DNA of 64,000 nucleotides from Miscanthus floridulus (GCF_019320115.1 NC_089588.1:112502278-112566277), one strand, 5' to 3'. Shown: positions 12,063-23,704, counted from the first letter of the stretch. Notes: generated by a model not told the origin, from the letters alone. Numbers and translations: made by a program.

Positions 12063-12265
12063 GATCTCTCATCTATTCTTCGTTCTTGAATATCATACTC
12101 AAAACTTTCAATTCATATTTTTCTTGCTTCCATCCTATTTCATCACAGATTAGTGCATAGAACTGTCCTATCGTCACAGCAATTAGTGCCGTTAGACTAA
12201 CAGCCACAATACAATTCTCCGTTTTGAAATGTAAACTTTCTTTGGGCCCTTCGTATGTTCAGGAA

Positions 12266-15200
12266 TCATAGGTTTTCCCTTAAACCCATGCCGGCTACGT
12301 GTTCTCTGAACACGTTGGGTGGTAAGCCCTTTGTGAACGGATCCACGAGTATTTTCTCTGTACTTATATGCTCAAGATTTATTATATGATCCCGAACTTT
12401 ATCTTTCACAACATAGTACTTTATGTCAATGTGTTTGGTAGCACCACTTGACCTATTGTTGTGAGCATACTGTACCGCTGGATTGTTATCACAATACAAT
12501 CTTAGTGGTTCATTTATATCATCAATCACTTTCAATCCGGGTATGAATTTCTTCAGCCAATTCACCTGCCCCGTTGCCTCATAGCATGCTACAAACTCGG
12601 CATACATTGTCGAGGATGTAGTCACGGTTTGTTTGGAGCTTTTCCACGATATAGCCCCTCCTGCGAGAGTAAATACATATCCTGACGTGGATTTTCTTTC
12701 ATCTCCCGCATAATCAGAATCTGAATACCCCTCTATTTGTAGGGAATCAGATCTTCTATACGTAAGCATGAGGCCTTTCGTACCCTGCAAATAACGCAGG
12801 ACTTTCTTCACTAATTTCCAATGTTCAATTCCTGGATTCTTTTGATATCTGCCAAGTAACCCGGTAACAAAAGCTAAGTCAGGGCGTGTACACACTTGAG
12901 CATATTGTAAACTTCCAACAGCTGAAGCATACTGTACCGCTTTCATTCGGTCAATTTCATATTGGTTCTTAGGACACTGATGTTCCCCAAATCTATCGCC
13001 CTTGACTATAGGAGCAGGTGAAGGACTGCACGCATGCATACTAAATTTCTTCAGGACCTTTTCTATGTATGCCTTTTGCGATAATCCTAGAACCCCTTTT
13101 CTCCTGTCTCGGTGAATCTCTATTCCCAAAACGAACGAAGCCTCACCGAGATCTTTCATATCAAAGTTTGAGGACAAGAATTTCTTCGTTTCCATTAGTA
13201 GATTGATATCACTACTAGCAAGTAAGATATCATCCACATACAAAATTAGGAATATGTACTTTCCATTCTTGAACTTTGCATAAACACAATTGTCCTCAAC
13301 ATTTTCTTCAAACCCAAAACCTTTTATCGTTCTATCAAACTTCAAATACCACTGTCTTGAAGCTCGCTTCAATCCGTAGATTGATTTCTTCAGGCGGCAT
13401 CCCATATTTTCCTTTCTTTTTACGACAAAACCTTTCGATTGTGCCATATAAACATTTTCTTCCAAATCTCCGTTTAGGAAAGCCGTCTTTACATCCATTT
13501 GATGTAACTCCAAATCATAGTGGGCTACAAGTGCCATTATAATTCTGAAAGAATCTTTACATGAGACTGGAGAAAACGTCTCATTGTAATCAATCCCTTC
13601 TCTTTGTGTGAAGCCTTTCGCCACAAGTCGCGCTTTAAATCTTTTTATATTTCCTTGGGAGTCATATTTCGTTTTGTAGACCCATTTACAGCCTACTGTT
13701 TTGACTCCTTTAGGAATATTTTCTAAGTCCCAAACTTTATTGGTACTCATTGATTTCAATTCATCTTCCATGGCCTTAAGCCACTTTGATGAGTGGTCGC
13801 TTCTCATGGCTTCTTCAAATGAGGTGGGATCATCCCCCATCTGACATTCTTCTGTTTCATAAACTTCATAGTCATCAGTAATAGTTGATCGTCTTATTCT
13901 TTGAGACCTTCTAGGTGCCTCCGGCACTTGTTCCACATTGAGCTGTTGTTGTTCTTCCTCATGTGCAATATTTGGTTCTATAGGTTCCTCAAGGATAGGT
14001 TCCTCAAGGACAGGTTCCTCATGTTCATTCACTGTCGCCACGGGAGAACTTGCAACAGGTGTTGGCACTATAGTGTCCTGCACTATCGGTGCAACAGTTG
14101 CAGATAGCATGAAGAATGGTTCTTCAACCATCGGAGTGGGTACATGTACCCGCTTCTCCTGTAGGCTGATTTCTCGTGCTACCATGCTCCCCCTGATCAT
14201 GTTATCCTCCAAGAACAAAGCGTATCTTGTTTCTACAATCTTCGTATGTCTGTCAGGATAATAGAAGCGATATCCTTTCGATCTTTCTGGATAGCCAATA
14301 AAATGGTAGCTGACTGTCTTGGAGTCTAACTTTCCTATGTTTGGGTTAAACACTTTTGCCTCACCTGGACAGCCCCACACACGCAAATGGTTAAGTGAGG
14401 GTTCCCTTCCTGTCCATAATTCATACGGTGTTTTAGGCACCGATTTACTTGGTACTCGATTAAGTATGTGAATGGCGGTTTTCAGTGCCTCCATCCATAA
14501 ATTAATCAGTAATGTGGAGTAACTCATCATGCTTCTTACCATATCCATTAAGGTACGGTTACGTCTTTCAGCCACTCCATTCTGCTGAGGTTTCCCCGGT
14601 GTGGAGTACTAAGCAACTATGCCATTTTACTGTAGGAACCTTGCAAATGGTCCAAGAATTTGGCCATATGGGGTATGTTGCCCATAGTACTCTCCCCCTC
14701 AGTCTGATCGTACTATCTTGATTTTCTTATTGTGCTGATTTTCAACTTCAGCTTTAAATATTTTGAATTTATCCAATGCTTCCGATCTTTCTTTAATTGG
14801 ATAAATATTGCCATAATGAGAGTAGTCATCTGTGAATGTTATAAATGACTCATAACCATCCACACTTTTCACAGAAAAAGGACCACATATGTCTGTGTGG
14901 ATTATTTCTAAAATTCCTGTGCTTCGTTTGGCATCTTTCTTAATTTTCTTGACATACTTTCCTTTGATGCAATCAATACATTGTTCTAAATCTGAAAATT
15001 CTAAGTGCGGGAGAATTGATTCCTTAACCAATCGTTCCATTCTCCCCCTCGAAATATGGCCCAAGCGACAATGTCATAATTTCAAAGAGACAGTATCAAT
15101 TCTCTTCCACTTCTTAGTTACATCCGCAGATGGGGAATCATTCACATTCTCATCACATACATTGTTCGCATTCTCAGCAAGAGATAATAAATAAAGCTTG

Positions 15201-15600
15201 TCTTGTCGGAAGGCAAGACCAACACATTTATTATTAACCAGTATCTTACACTTGCCATCACCAAAATGGCAATCAATTCCATCATCATCAAGTTTCGAAA
15301 CACTTATCAAATTTCTACGCAAAGAGGGAACATAAAGTACTTCTTTAAGTCTAAGTACAAAACCATTATTCAATGCTAAAGAAAAATCTCCAATGGCTTC
15401 AACATTGGCTTGCACTCCATTTGCAACTTTAATCGTTCTTTCTCTTCTTTGCAAGGTTCTCGTCCCACTTAACCCCTGTAAAGAATTTGCAACATGAGTA
15501 GTTGCTCCTGAATCAACCCACCAAGTGGATTTGTCATAACATAAATACAGGGATTCATCTACAAATATAATAAATTCATCACCTTTCTTTAGAAGAGATT
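12266..15600 (-). pseudogene. Copia pol: protease, integrase, reverse transcriptase, RNase H
   Basis: Polyprotein needed for copying and inserting the element. Protease motif VDSGATTHV is near 15490-15520; the integrase zinc-binding HCRLGHI...CIDCIKGK lies near 14960-15070; the integrase core has HTDICGPF and FTDDYSHY. Reverse transcriptase runs through the YVDDILLAS catalytic box near 13212-13238; the RNase H segment YSDSDYAGDERKS is near 12705-12745. A 769-residue open stretch (14575-12266) covers the integrase end, RT and RNase H without a break. Upstream, in-frame stops occur near 14592-14640 (two), 14698, and 15080. Most look like single C-to-T changes of Gln, Arg or Trp codons. The element could not make full-length pol. 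Confidence 0.9.
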
Positions 15601-16463
15601 TTAGGAAGTCTGGACAATCCCTCTTGTAGTGTCCCTTCTTGAAGCAGTGCTTGCACTGATCTTTTTCAGCTCCACCATACTACTGATTCTCAGAATCCTG
15701 GGGTTTCTTTCCCTGTGAACTGGAGGAAGAGGACTTATCCCACTTAGGTTTCCCTTGTGGTTTAGAATTCTTGCCATTAAAGTTCTTTCTTTTGTTGTCC
15801 TTCACAAAATGAGCAGATTCACCTTGTGAGGACTTTATCCTCTCCTCTTCTTGAGCACACATTGAGATGAGTCTTTCTATGCCCCATCTTTCAGGCTACA
15901 TATTATAGTTCACAATGAAGGTGTCATATTCTTTTGGCAAAGAAGCAAAAATCAAATGAATCAGGAAATCCTCCTCCTTCAAATTCATTTCTTTTAGCTT
16001 AGATGTCGTAGTGTTTATCTTCAAAATGTGCTCTCTTATGCTACCACCGGTGAATTTCTCATTCACAAGCTTCTTAATCAGTGAACTTGTTGTGGCCTTG
16101 GTAGACCCAGTAAACTGACTCTTGATTTTCTCAAGATATTCTTTGGCAGTAGCACATTCAGGGATTGAGCCCCTTATCTGTTCTTCTATGGTGGCTTTGG
16201 CTACCAACAGGCACTTGCGGTTAGAGAGAGTCCATTACCTATGTTCAAGGTCATATTTCATTCTTATTTTAGCATGATCACGCTTTCGAGAAGCGAAATC
16301 AGCGTCAGATTCATTGTCACCTCTCACCGGGTCCTCTGGCTCAGTAGGAGACGGTGAGGTGATGGCAAAATCGACCTCTCCCAACGCAAGTTCCAATTCA
16401 TACTTCTCCCGCCACATACGGTGATTGGTTCCGTTGAGTGTCGGGATGTTGGCAATGTTCATA
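15601..16463 (-). pseudogene. Copia gag with CCHC zinc knuckle
   Basis: Capsid/nucleocapsid protein. Starting at the ATG near 16463 it reads MNIANIPTLNGTNHRMW, the usual start of Copia gag (target 'F/L-NGTN-x-W' segment). A UBN2-type middle region follows (KEYLEKIKSQF, LIKKLVNEKF, FLIHLIFASLPKEYD), then a Ser/Lys-rich linker and the knuckle CKHCFKKGHYKRDC near 15620-15655. In-frame stops near 16235, 15896 and 15680 break it. An upstream in-frame ATG near 16507 is less likely to be the start because it adds sequence unlike the family. Confidence 0.85.
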
Positions 16464-16507
16464 ATGCATTTGCCTCCTGAAATCACACCAGAGTAAGTAA
16501 GAAACAT

Positions 16508-17721
16508 TTATACATAAAAATTCCATGCTTTAACTCAACGTTGGTCAAATTAAAACTTATAATTCATCCATGCAAACATTTTACATCACGGTTGGGCAGA
16601 AGTAAAATTAATGCACAATTTCTCATGGATAAAAAATTATAATATTGTTATTAACAACGTTGGTCAGAAAATAACAATATCATAATCGCATCAAAATTAT
16701 CAGAAATTCATTTCTCTTAAAATTAAATTTTCCTGTTGGTTCAAATTTAATCAAAGAGAACAATAATTATCATGCACAGCGGAAACATTAATAATCTTTT
16801 CATATTATTATTTTCCAGAAGCACTAAAAATTCATTATTTTCTGAGCAAAATATCGTTGGATAAAATTTGCACAGAAAATTGTATCAAAATCATTCAAAT
16901 TCATCAAAATATACATTTAAAATTGCTCCTGGAAAATAATAAGAAAAATTTTCTTCTTCTTCTTCTTTTCAGCCCAGCGCGGCCCAAGACGCGCTGAAAC
17001 TGGCTCGGCCCAGCTGTCCTCGCGCGCACAGGCCGCACCCAGGCCGCAACCTGGGCCTAGGCCGGCAAAGCGCTACGCGCGCTCGCGCCCGCCTGGGCTG
17101 GCGAGTTGGCCCAGCAAATCTCAACCGTTTGTTCTGATCCGACGGCCGAGCGGCCGTTTCGCGCGGATCAAAAGCGTCGCTGCGGCCGGCGCCTTGGAAA
17201 CCCTAGCCATTCGTCCCTTCCCTTTCTCTCTCTTCTTCGCCGCTCTCTCTCATCTCTCTTTAGCCGTAGCGAAGACAGCCGCAAGCGAGGAAAGCAGAGC
17301 GGGCGGCCATGGCGAGCCTTGGCGCCGTCGCCGGCCCCCTCGCCGGCGCGCGTGCTCCCCAACGGGTGAGCACGCCGCCATCGAGCGGCCTGGCCGCGGC
17401 GCTTCCTTGGCCGAGCCCGGTGAGCCCGCGCCCCCGGCTCGGCTTCTTCTCCCGCGCCGGTGAAGGTTCATCCGACGAACCCTAACCCTAACGCATTTTT
17501 CCCCTTTCTGATTTTGGGTTTGTTCTTTTCAGGTTTATCCGAATGGGAAAAACTAGGGTTAGGGTTAGGGTTCGTTCTTATCGATTTGATTTCTTTGCTT
17601 TCGTTTCTTTCTTTTCGTTCATCCGAATGGAAAACTGGGATTAGGGTTAGGGTTCGACCCTTCTTTCTTTCTTCTTCCCCTTTTCTCTCTTTCGGATTTG
17701 CGTTAGTTTTCTTTTTAGTCA
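16508..17721. other. Copia 5' leader: AT-rich segment, then a GC-rich gene-leader-like segment
   Basis: Unusually long (about 1.2 kb) space between gag and the 5' LTR repeat. 16508-16975 is AT-rich. 16976-17460 is GC-rich and on the plus strand looks like a plant gene leader: several GGCCCA/GGCCCAG motifs, AAACCCTAG at about 17199, a CT-rich tract (17215-17262) and then an ATG at 17309. 17461-17705 has repeated TTCATCCGA and TTAGGGTTAGGG blocks. It may be part of a longer 5' LTR; no canonical Copia tRNA-binding site was found. Confidence 0.5.
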
Positions 17722-18196
17722 TGTTCATCGGATCAGGATGTATTGTTAGTAGGAATAGGTGTTCGGGATCACAGAGAGACAGAGAGAAAGGGGGTGATAG
17801 GTTGCAAACCATCAAAAGCCGTAGTGGTCGAGGCTCCGGCCGGGGTTTCGTTGATGGACGCCATCTGCGCGCCGGCAGCGACGTTCGGTGGAGAGGGAGT
17901 CGGCGCTGTGGCGTCCTCAGCGGCGGCGTGTGCGTCGGGGTGGCGTTGCCGGCGTCGGTGGTGCTTCCCGTCGCTGGCAGCGCCCCTTCTCAAGATCGGG
18001 TCTAGGGTTAGGATGTCGGTGGGGTGACTGGCGGCACGGTGAACCTCGTACCGCGAGCCCCGGCCCCCACCTTTCCTTTATAGCGCTGTGCGATGGGGGC
18101 CCACCAACCATGTAGGGTTGGGCGCCCCCGATCAGGGCGTGAGAACAAGGCCCAGTTAGATCGTTGGGCCTAACTGGTGGGAGATCAATCCTAACA
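17722..18196 (-). repeat. Copia 5' LTR
   Basis: 475 bp, nearly identical to 11577-12051. May extend further left into 17461-17721. Confidence 0.82.
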
Positions 18197-18662
18197 ACTA
18201 CATATCTAGCGATAGACTCGTTTTCAATCTTCATCTGTTCGTCCTTGCTCGGCAAGGGGGTCTATCGGCTTTGCCTCCTGCTGCAGCCGCACCGCCGCCG
18301 CCATCTATACGCATGCCAGCGCACCTCGACACATCTTATCCGTAGCGTCGTCCAGCATGCCGTTACTCTTGCGGCATCGGCACCGTCGTCAAAAACTCCG
18401 GCAGCTCGATCCTCATGGCAGCACGCACTCATGGTGAAGAGGCGCGGCGCAACAACGGCGATCCGACATAGTAGCACGTGGCAGCAAAGCGGCAACCCAG
18501 CTGGCAACTCGACCTGGCTGCATGGCAACTTCCGGCGGCGGAGCCATGCTTGATGACAAGCACGGTAGTGAGCGAGAGCGAAGGTAGCGTCGGCCAGCGG
18601 GCACAACAGCGGCAGATCAACACATGGTTGCACTGTGGTTGGGCAGCTGACCGGCGATCGCG
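18197..18662. other. GC-rich interior of the MULE, possible captured sequence
   Basis: GC-rich block (about 18240-18660) inside the MULE right arm with several overlapping open frames in both strands. None shows a recognisable domain. Such GC-rich cargo is common in grass Pack-MULEs; that identity is inference. Confidence 0.4.
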
Positions 18663-18803
18663 TCGGCCAGCATTAGTTTAAGGACCTAAATGGTCATATT
18701 TTTAGTTGGAGGACCCAGGTGATAAACCACAGTAGATTGAGGACCTAGATGGCCACTTTTTTAGTTCGCGGACCTAAGTGAGAATCCATGGTGCATTTTA
18801 CTC
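18663..18803 (-). repeat. Right terminal inverted repeat of the MULE
   Basis: Inverted match to 11080-11228; repeats of 'GGACCTA..TGG..A' spaced about 40 bp give it an internally reiterated look. Confidence 0.7.
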
Positions 18804-18812
18804 AAAAATAAA

Positions 18813-20305
18813 CAATATTTTTAGGACGGGTGGGTGGAGCCGGGGCGAGCGTGCCCGCGACTCAACCACGTCGTCAGCGAGAGAAACGGGAAGAAATGAG
18901 AGTGGAATGGGGAGTAGAGAGGCAAGGGCAATACGGCCTTTTGATAAGAGTACGATGTGTTGTAGCCTTGTAGGCAAAGGCACCGGGTGTGCTTGACACA
19001 AATTTGACCAGTAAAGTGTGCTCCGCGCAAACCCAACATTCTTTAGTGTCCCATGGACATTTGAAGCGATAAACAAACCAACAGAAGAATTGTGACTGGG
19101 CACGTTGCTCTGAAGCACAGAACAGAGCGCACCGAAAACAGAGGATGCGGTCAACACTGTCCGCACATCAAAGCAGAGCATGTCGCTAAAATACCTCCGT
19201 TTTTCCCCCTCTTCATTTCTGTGTTTGCAGGTTCATCAGGCCGGCACATTGGCCTACCACTCCCCCAAAGGAAGATCCCAGATTTCCCCTGCACCGCATC
19301 ATTGAGATCAACAAGCGAAATTTGTGCTTGGATAAAAGAGTGACATCTGCCTAGAACGACCTCCAAGCTAGCTGTAAGCGTGTGCTAGACACACATCATA
19401 GTACTGTAGCGCTTAATCAACCAAATGTAATCCAAACAAGTCATCATTTTAAAGGATAGGACTCGTATGAGATTGCAGCCACCAGAGTACATGCTTTTAC
19501 TTTAACAATCACACAGCTGATTCTGTCATGTCCTTGTTATTAACATCTTAGCTAATGATACAGACCTTAGTTTTTTTTTATCATGATACAGTGCACATCC
19601 ACGTACATGAGCTAGGCCCATGCTATGTCACAGGTCGACCCGTTTGCTCACATGACAGTCCATGCTAGCACCAGCGATGCTAGACCAGCACCTAAACTAG
19701 GTAGATTGTGTCACCTAGGTCTCTAAACTTTCAAAATGCACATCCACATACATGAACTAGGCCCACACATTCAAAATGAACATTCATTTTAGTGTCAATA
19801 TGGATATCTGTATTCGTATTCGTATCCATATCAGGTTCTAAGATCGAAAAATATGAGATATGGGATAAAATGAAGGATCACTCATATCCATCTGTATCCG
19901 ATCCGGTTTGGTTCCTACCCCTAGTTATGCACACAATAGCACTTGCATCTTTGAAAGATACTGCGAGTATGACATAAGCTTGCATCGTATCAAGAGCAAT
20001 GTAGATGAATCTCGTAGCAAACTTTTGATGGCGTTGAAGTAACCACAAAGATATTAGGATTTGGAGAAGCCGGCCGTAAAGTCTATAAAGCATAACTCTT
20101 GAGGGTCTACCCTATATAAGAATCTAGTGTTATAGAACCGTCTAGCCTAATTCTCTTGAGGGCTCCTAATTGCTCCTTACAAGCCTTGAATGGGACCATT
20201 ATATTGACTTGGTTGATATCTACATTGATAAAACTCAAGTTCTAATAGAATTATAAGTCCTCATAACACACTTTGTCTCCATTCCTAATCAAGTAGGATT
20301 TGAGT
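18813..20305. other. Unannotated region
   Basis: No gene recognised. A short duplication of GCACATCCACRTACATGA with ARCTAGGCCCA occurs at about 19592 and 19738. The rest is mixed-composition DNA with small unconvincing open frames. Confidence 0.4.
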
Positions 20306-21126
20306 CACTATACAACAAGCTGCATAATTAGAAATCCGGTCTGGATCCGGCTGTCCGCCACTGGATCCGAACGCCCGACGCCGGATCCGGCCTCCCTCGC
20401 CGCCATAATGCCGAATCCGGCCTCCCCCGCCGCCGTGATGCCAGATCCAGCCTCACCCGCCGCCGTGACGCCGGATCCGGCCTCCCTCGCCGCCGGAGTT
20501 GACACAGACGTCGAGGAGTAATGCCACAGCAAGGAGCTAAGGCCAGAGGAGGAGCGCCACAGCGCCCACGCCCCCACTGCCCGCATCGCCTGCGCCCGCT
20601 CCCTCGGCCGTGCCCGCGCCGTCGGATCCGGGCTCCTCCTCGCCCACGCCGCTGGATCTGGGAGGGAGGAAAGGGAGGGATGCCGCTGCCGACCGGATCC
20701 GGGAGGGAGGGGTGACGTGCTCAAGGAGGGAGGAGAGAGAGGAAGGGGCGGCGCCGGGGTAGAGAAGGAGTGATGGAGGGGCGGCGCGGGGGAGAGAGGG
20801 AGGAGAGGGCCAGGTGTGGCTAAGAGGATGCGAGAGAGAGAGTGTGTGTTTAGGGTTTCTGATTTTGTTTATATAATGGAGATGGTAGTGGGCTTGTGTG
20901 GGCTAGAGGGCTGGGCCTGATTTTCCGAGACGGTTGTGTTAGAATGCCCGCCTCGGTTAATGATTTACCGAGGTGGTTGCCTTAGGATGCCCGACTCTGT
21001 TAAGAACTAACCGAGGCAGTTGCTGGGCCGGCTACTCGGCCACCTAATAACGGAGGCGGGCAACCGGCCTGCCCGCCTCCGAGGCCATTTGGCAAACGCC
21101 TTGGAAAAGTTTTTATTGTAGTAGTG
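20306..21126. mobile_element. Non-autonomous CACTA element, right end clear, left end uncertain
   Basis: The right end reads outward-in CACTACTACAATAAAAAC (21126 leftward), a CACTA terminus. Before it lie subterminal repeats of CCGAGGYRG and its inverse (20925-21090), as expected for CACTA subterminal arrays. The proposed left end CACTATACAACAAG at 20306 matches the right TIR only weakly and no 3-bp duplication is found. No transposase is present. Confidence 0.6.
20380..20499 (+). repeat. Four tandem 30-bp repeats encoding a 10-aa motif
   Basis: Consensus GCCGGATCCGGCCTCCC followed by TCGCCGCCGTGAT, four units. On the plus strand it lies in a short open frame (20300-20521) reading PDPASPAAVM-like repeats. 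No known protein. Confidence 0.75.
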
Positions 21127-21471
21127 TTGTCCTGGACGAAGACAAGGAGGGTGAGCAAAGTGTGGAGATGAATGTGCCGTGGAGGTGCTTAATAAAACTC
21201 GGCCTAATAAGGGTAGAATTGAACTCTAGGAGCTATTCGGATATGGGCAGAAAGGGCTGTGGAGCGCGAGCTAGGACTCACCGACTCACCATCACCGTCC
21301 ACCGCTAGTCACGAATAAGGCTCCCCGTGTCGCCGGATTCAAAGTTGCTTCTGCTAGCAGCGCCCAGCTTGCTGCTCGGCTCTTGGCTCTTGGTGATGCC
21401 TTGGGAGTTGGGACAGAACCGGCGATAAGAGATGAATGGAAGGAAATGAAATCAATGGAAGATAAGATGTA

Positions 21472-21760
21472 CTCCCTCCATCCCAAAAAGATGTAATCTT
21501 GCATTTCAAATTTTGTCCCCAAAAGAATGTAATTGTGGACTTGGGATCACCTTTTCCGATGGGATCTGCCTATTAAAAATACCACTACTCTATTTATCCA
21601 TGAGAAGAACATTCTATAATGCAATGATTGTTTTTCAGTTTCTACCTACGTGGAGAATGATCGAGGAGGGACAAAAGTGTAATTTTACATCTAAACTGAT
21701 CTTACCTCGAAAAGTAGGATTTACTTTTTTTTGGGGGGGGGGGGGGGGGGACGGAGGTAG
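21472..21760. mobile_element. Stowaway-like MITE with TA duplication
   Basis: Left end CTCCCTCCATCCCAAAAA, right end with TTTTTTT, a G run and ACGGAGGTAG; flanking TA at 21470-21471 and 21761-21762. It interrupts the orphan CNL upstream region. Confidence 0.75.
21733..21750. repeat. Run of 18 G residues
   Basis: Uninterrupted poly-G near the right end of the MITE; it replaces the usual short GGGA motif there, so it is probably an expansion (or assembly error). Confidence 0.9.
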
Positions 21761-21828
21761 TACAAGGGGACATGATTAGATGCGGCTACAGCGAAAGGCA
21801 AAATAATTGCTCCTCTGCGTCGTCTTTT

Positions 21829-21962
21829 CCCCGTTCGCTGGTCTGAATCTTGGCTGAAACTGGCTGAAAACACTGTTCCAGCTAATTTGTAATGAGAGAA
21901 AAATACTGTTCCGGCTGAAAAATAAGCCGAACAAGCCGAATATGGGGGTAAGGCGAACGGGG
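21829..21962. mobile_element. Small hAT-like MITE
   Basis: Ends CCCCGTTCGC and GCGAACGGGG are perfect inverted repeats; the interior has the CTGTTCCAGCTAATTTGTAA and CTGTTCCGGCTGAAAAATAA blocks common in grass MITEs. An 8-bp duplication is not convincing. Confidence 0.6.
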
Positions 21963-22951
21963 CTCGTCCTGTCCTGCCGACATCCACATCATTTTCTCGT
22001 TGCCCCGAGGTAGCTGGAGCAGAGAGCAAGAGCGAGCGCTGGCGCAGTTGTGGAGGACTCGAGATCTGGTGGAGTGGAGGCGAGGTGACTGAGCCAGCTG
22101 AGGAGACTCCGGCCAGAGCGATGGTGAACAGGGACAATACAAGAGGAGTGAATGATTAAAGCCAATCAACGCTGGTGGTCCGCAGGCCCCCAGTCCGCCA
22201 GTCGACTTGAATCAATTATGCTCATCGCTCGGCAGACGGGGCGCGTCGCCGTTGGCACGTGAACCTCATCAGGTCTCCTTCGGTGTTCACCACCGGAACC
22301 TTGAGGGTCTGAACTCTGAGTCCGCTACTAGCTGCCAAGCTGGCTGAAGAGTAGCATCGCGGTCACAGGTCCTTGGGCCTTGCCGCCTTGGCATGGCATG
22401 TGCGTGCGATGATGAGACTTGTATGGAGTAGCTTCACAGTCACAGGTCGGCAGGGCAGGGGTAGGGCATGAGAGTGGCCGAGTGCCCAAGTGAGGTGAGA
22501 ACTGAGAACGCGTGGAGTCCAGTCAGTGATTAGTCGTGGTGCTTCTTCAGCACGCGGCAGCGTTGTGTGAAGTGAAGCTGCAGAGTATTGGAGCCAGCGG
22601 CTTCGTGCTCTCAAGTCTGAGCCATTTCACTGCTCCGTTGATGCGTTGCGGTTGCCTAGTGTTACAGGGATCTTTGATGCGCCATCGGACTGCTTTTCGT
22701 TTCGGTGGCCACAGCATCTTTTTTTCTCCACATCCGTGCGTCGGTGTAGCTGGAGCAGAGAAAAGGGAGCGGAGGAGAGCTGAAGAAGAAAGGGATCGGT
22801 GAGGATGGCTTTGCTTTTTTCATTCGTGTTTTAGGTTTGGTGGGTTTCCAAAGCAAACAGAACTGAGCTGGAGCTTGCATTGATGCCACTACAGCATTGC
22901 ATTTTCATTTTGAAGAAATCGGGAGGGGAGGCCCCGATGGCAATACGAGAG

Positions 22952-22953
<2 letters not shown>
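21963..22953. other. Unannotated region
   Basis: No recognisable gene. A GTAGCTGGAGCAGAGA segment is repeated at about 22011 and 22747. Open frames here lack known domains. Confidence 0.4.

Positions 22954-23001
<48 letters not shown>
22954..23001. repeat. (TA)n microsatellite, first tract
   Basis: About 24 uninterrupted TA units to the left of the first Micron-like element. Confidence 0.95.

Positions 23002-23636
<635 letters not shown>

Positions 23637-23703
<67 letters not shown>
23637..23703. repeat. (TA)n followed by (AAT)n
   Basis: About 27 TA units to 23690, then about four AAT units. Confidence 0.95.

Positions 23704-23704
<1 letters not shown>

Larger units (their letters stand above)
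11577..18196 (-). mobile_element. Ty1/Copia LTR retrotransposon
   Basis: Two near-identical 475-bp repeats flank a minus-strand gag-pol. In sense orientation the LTR starts TGTTAGGATTGATC, preceded at the 3' LTR by the purine tract AAGGGGGAGAA. Domain order from the 5' side is gag with a CCHC knuckle, protease, integrase, reverse transcriptase and RNase H, which is Copia order. A 17-bp extension beyond each repeat (AGTTTTCTTTTTAGTCA) is also shared, and no clear target duplication is visible, so one LTR end may be truncated. Confidence 0.88.
11080..18803. mobile_element. Mutator-like element (MULE) with long TIRs, split by a Copia insertion
   Basis: The left end GAGTAAAATGCACC (11080) matches the reverse complement of the right end (18803). 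Similarity continues for about 140 bp through the GGTCC, AAGTG, CCTCAATCTACTGTGG and CCTTAAACTAATG blocks. Flanks give a 9-bp duplication with one mismatch: GAAAATAAA (11071-11079) and AAAAATAAA (18804-18812). Long TIRs and a 9-bp duplication are the MULE signature. No transposase is seen, so it is non-autonomous. Most of its length is an inserted Copia element. Confidence 0.7.
21127..21830 (-). pseudogene. Orphan upstream region of a lost CNL gene copy
   Basis: TGTCCTGGACGAAGACAAGG (21130) onward matches the region just upstream of the intact CNL start codon (from about 9921) in the same order and orientation: AGGAGCTATT, GCGCGAG, the CACCGCTAGTCACGAAT block, GGCTCCCC, and after a MITE insertion GGGGACATGATTAGATG and AAAGGCAAAATAAT (against 10185-10225). 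The homologous coding region would begin about ten bases left of 21127, exactly where the CACTA end lies, and no CNL coding sequence is found there. Promoter/leader remains, gene gone. Confidence 0.65.

Noticed and set aside
17477..17655. Telomere-like TTAGGG/CCCTAA repeats
   Set aside because: Only two or three units at each place, of the TTAGGG type rather than the plant TTTAGGG type, and they occur within a repeated leader block of the Copia element. Not an interstitial telomere.
18804..19370. Possible exons around 19220-19370 (polypyrimidine and CAG before GTTCATCAGG)
   Set aside because: One acceptor-like site is not enough; open frames are short and carry no recognisable domain.
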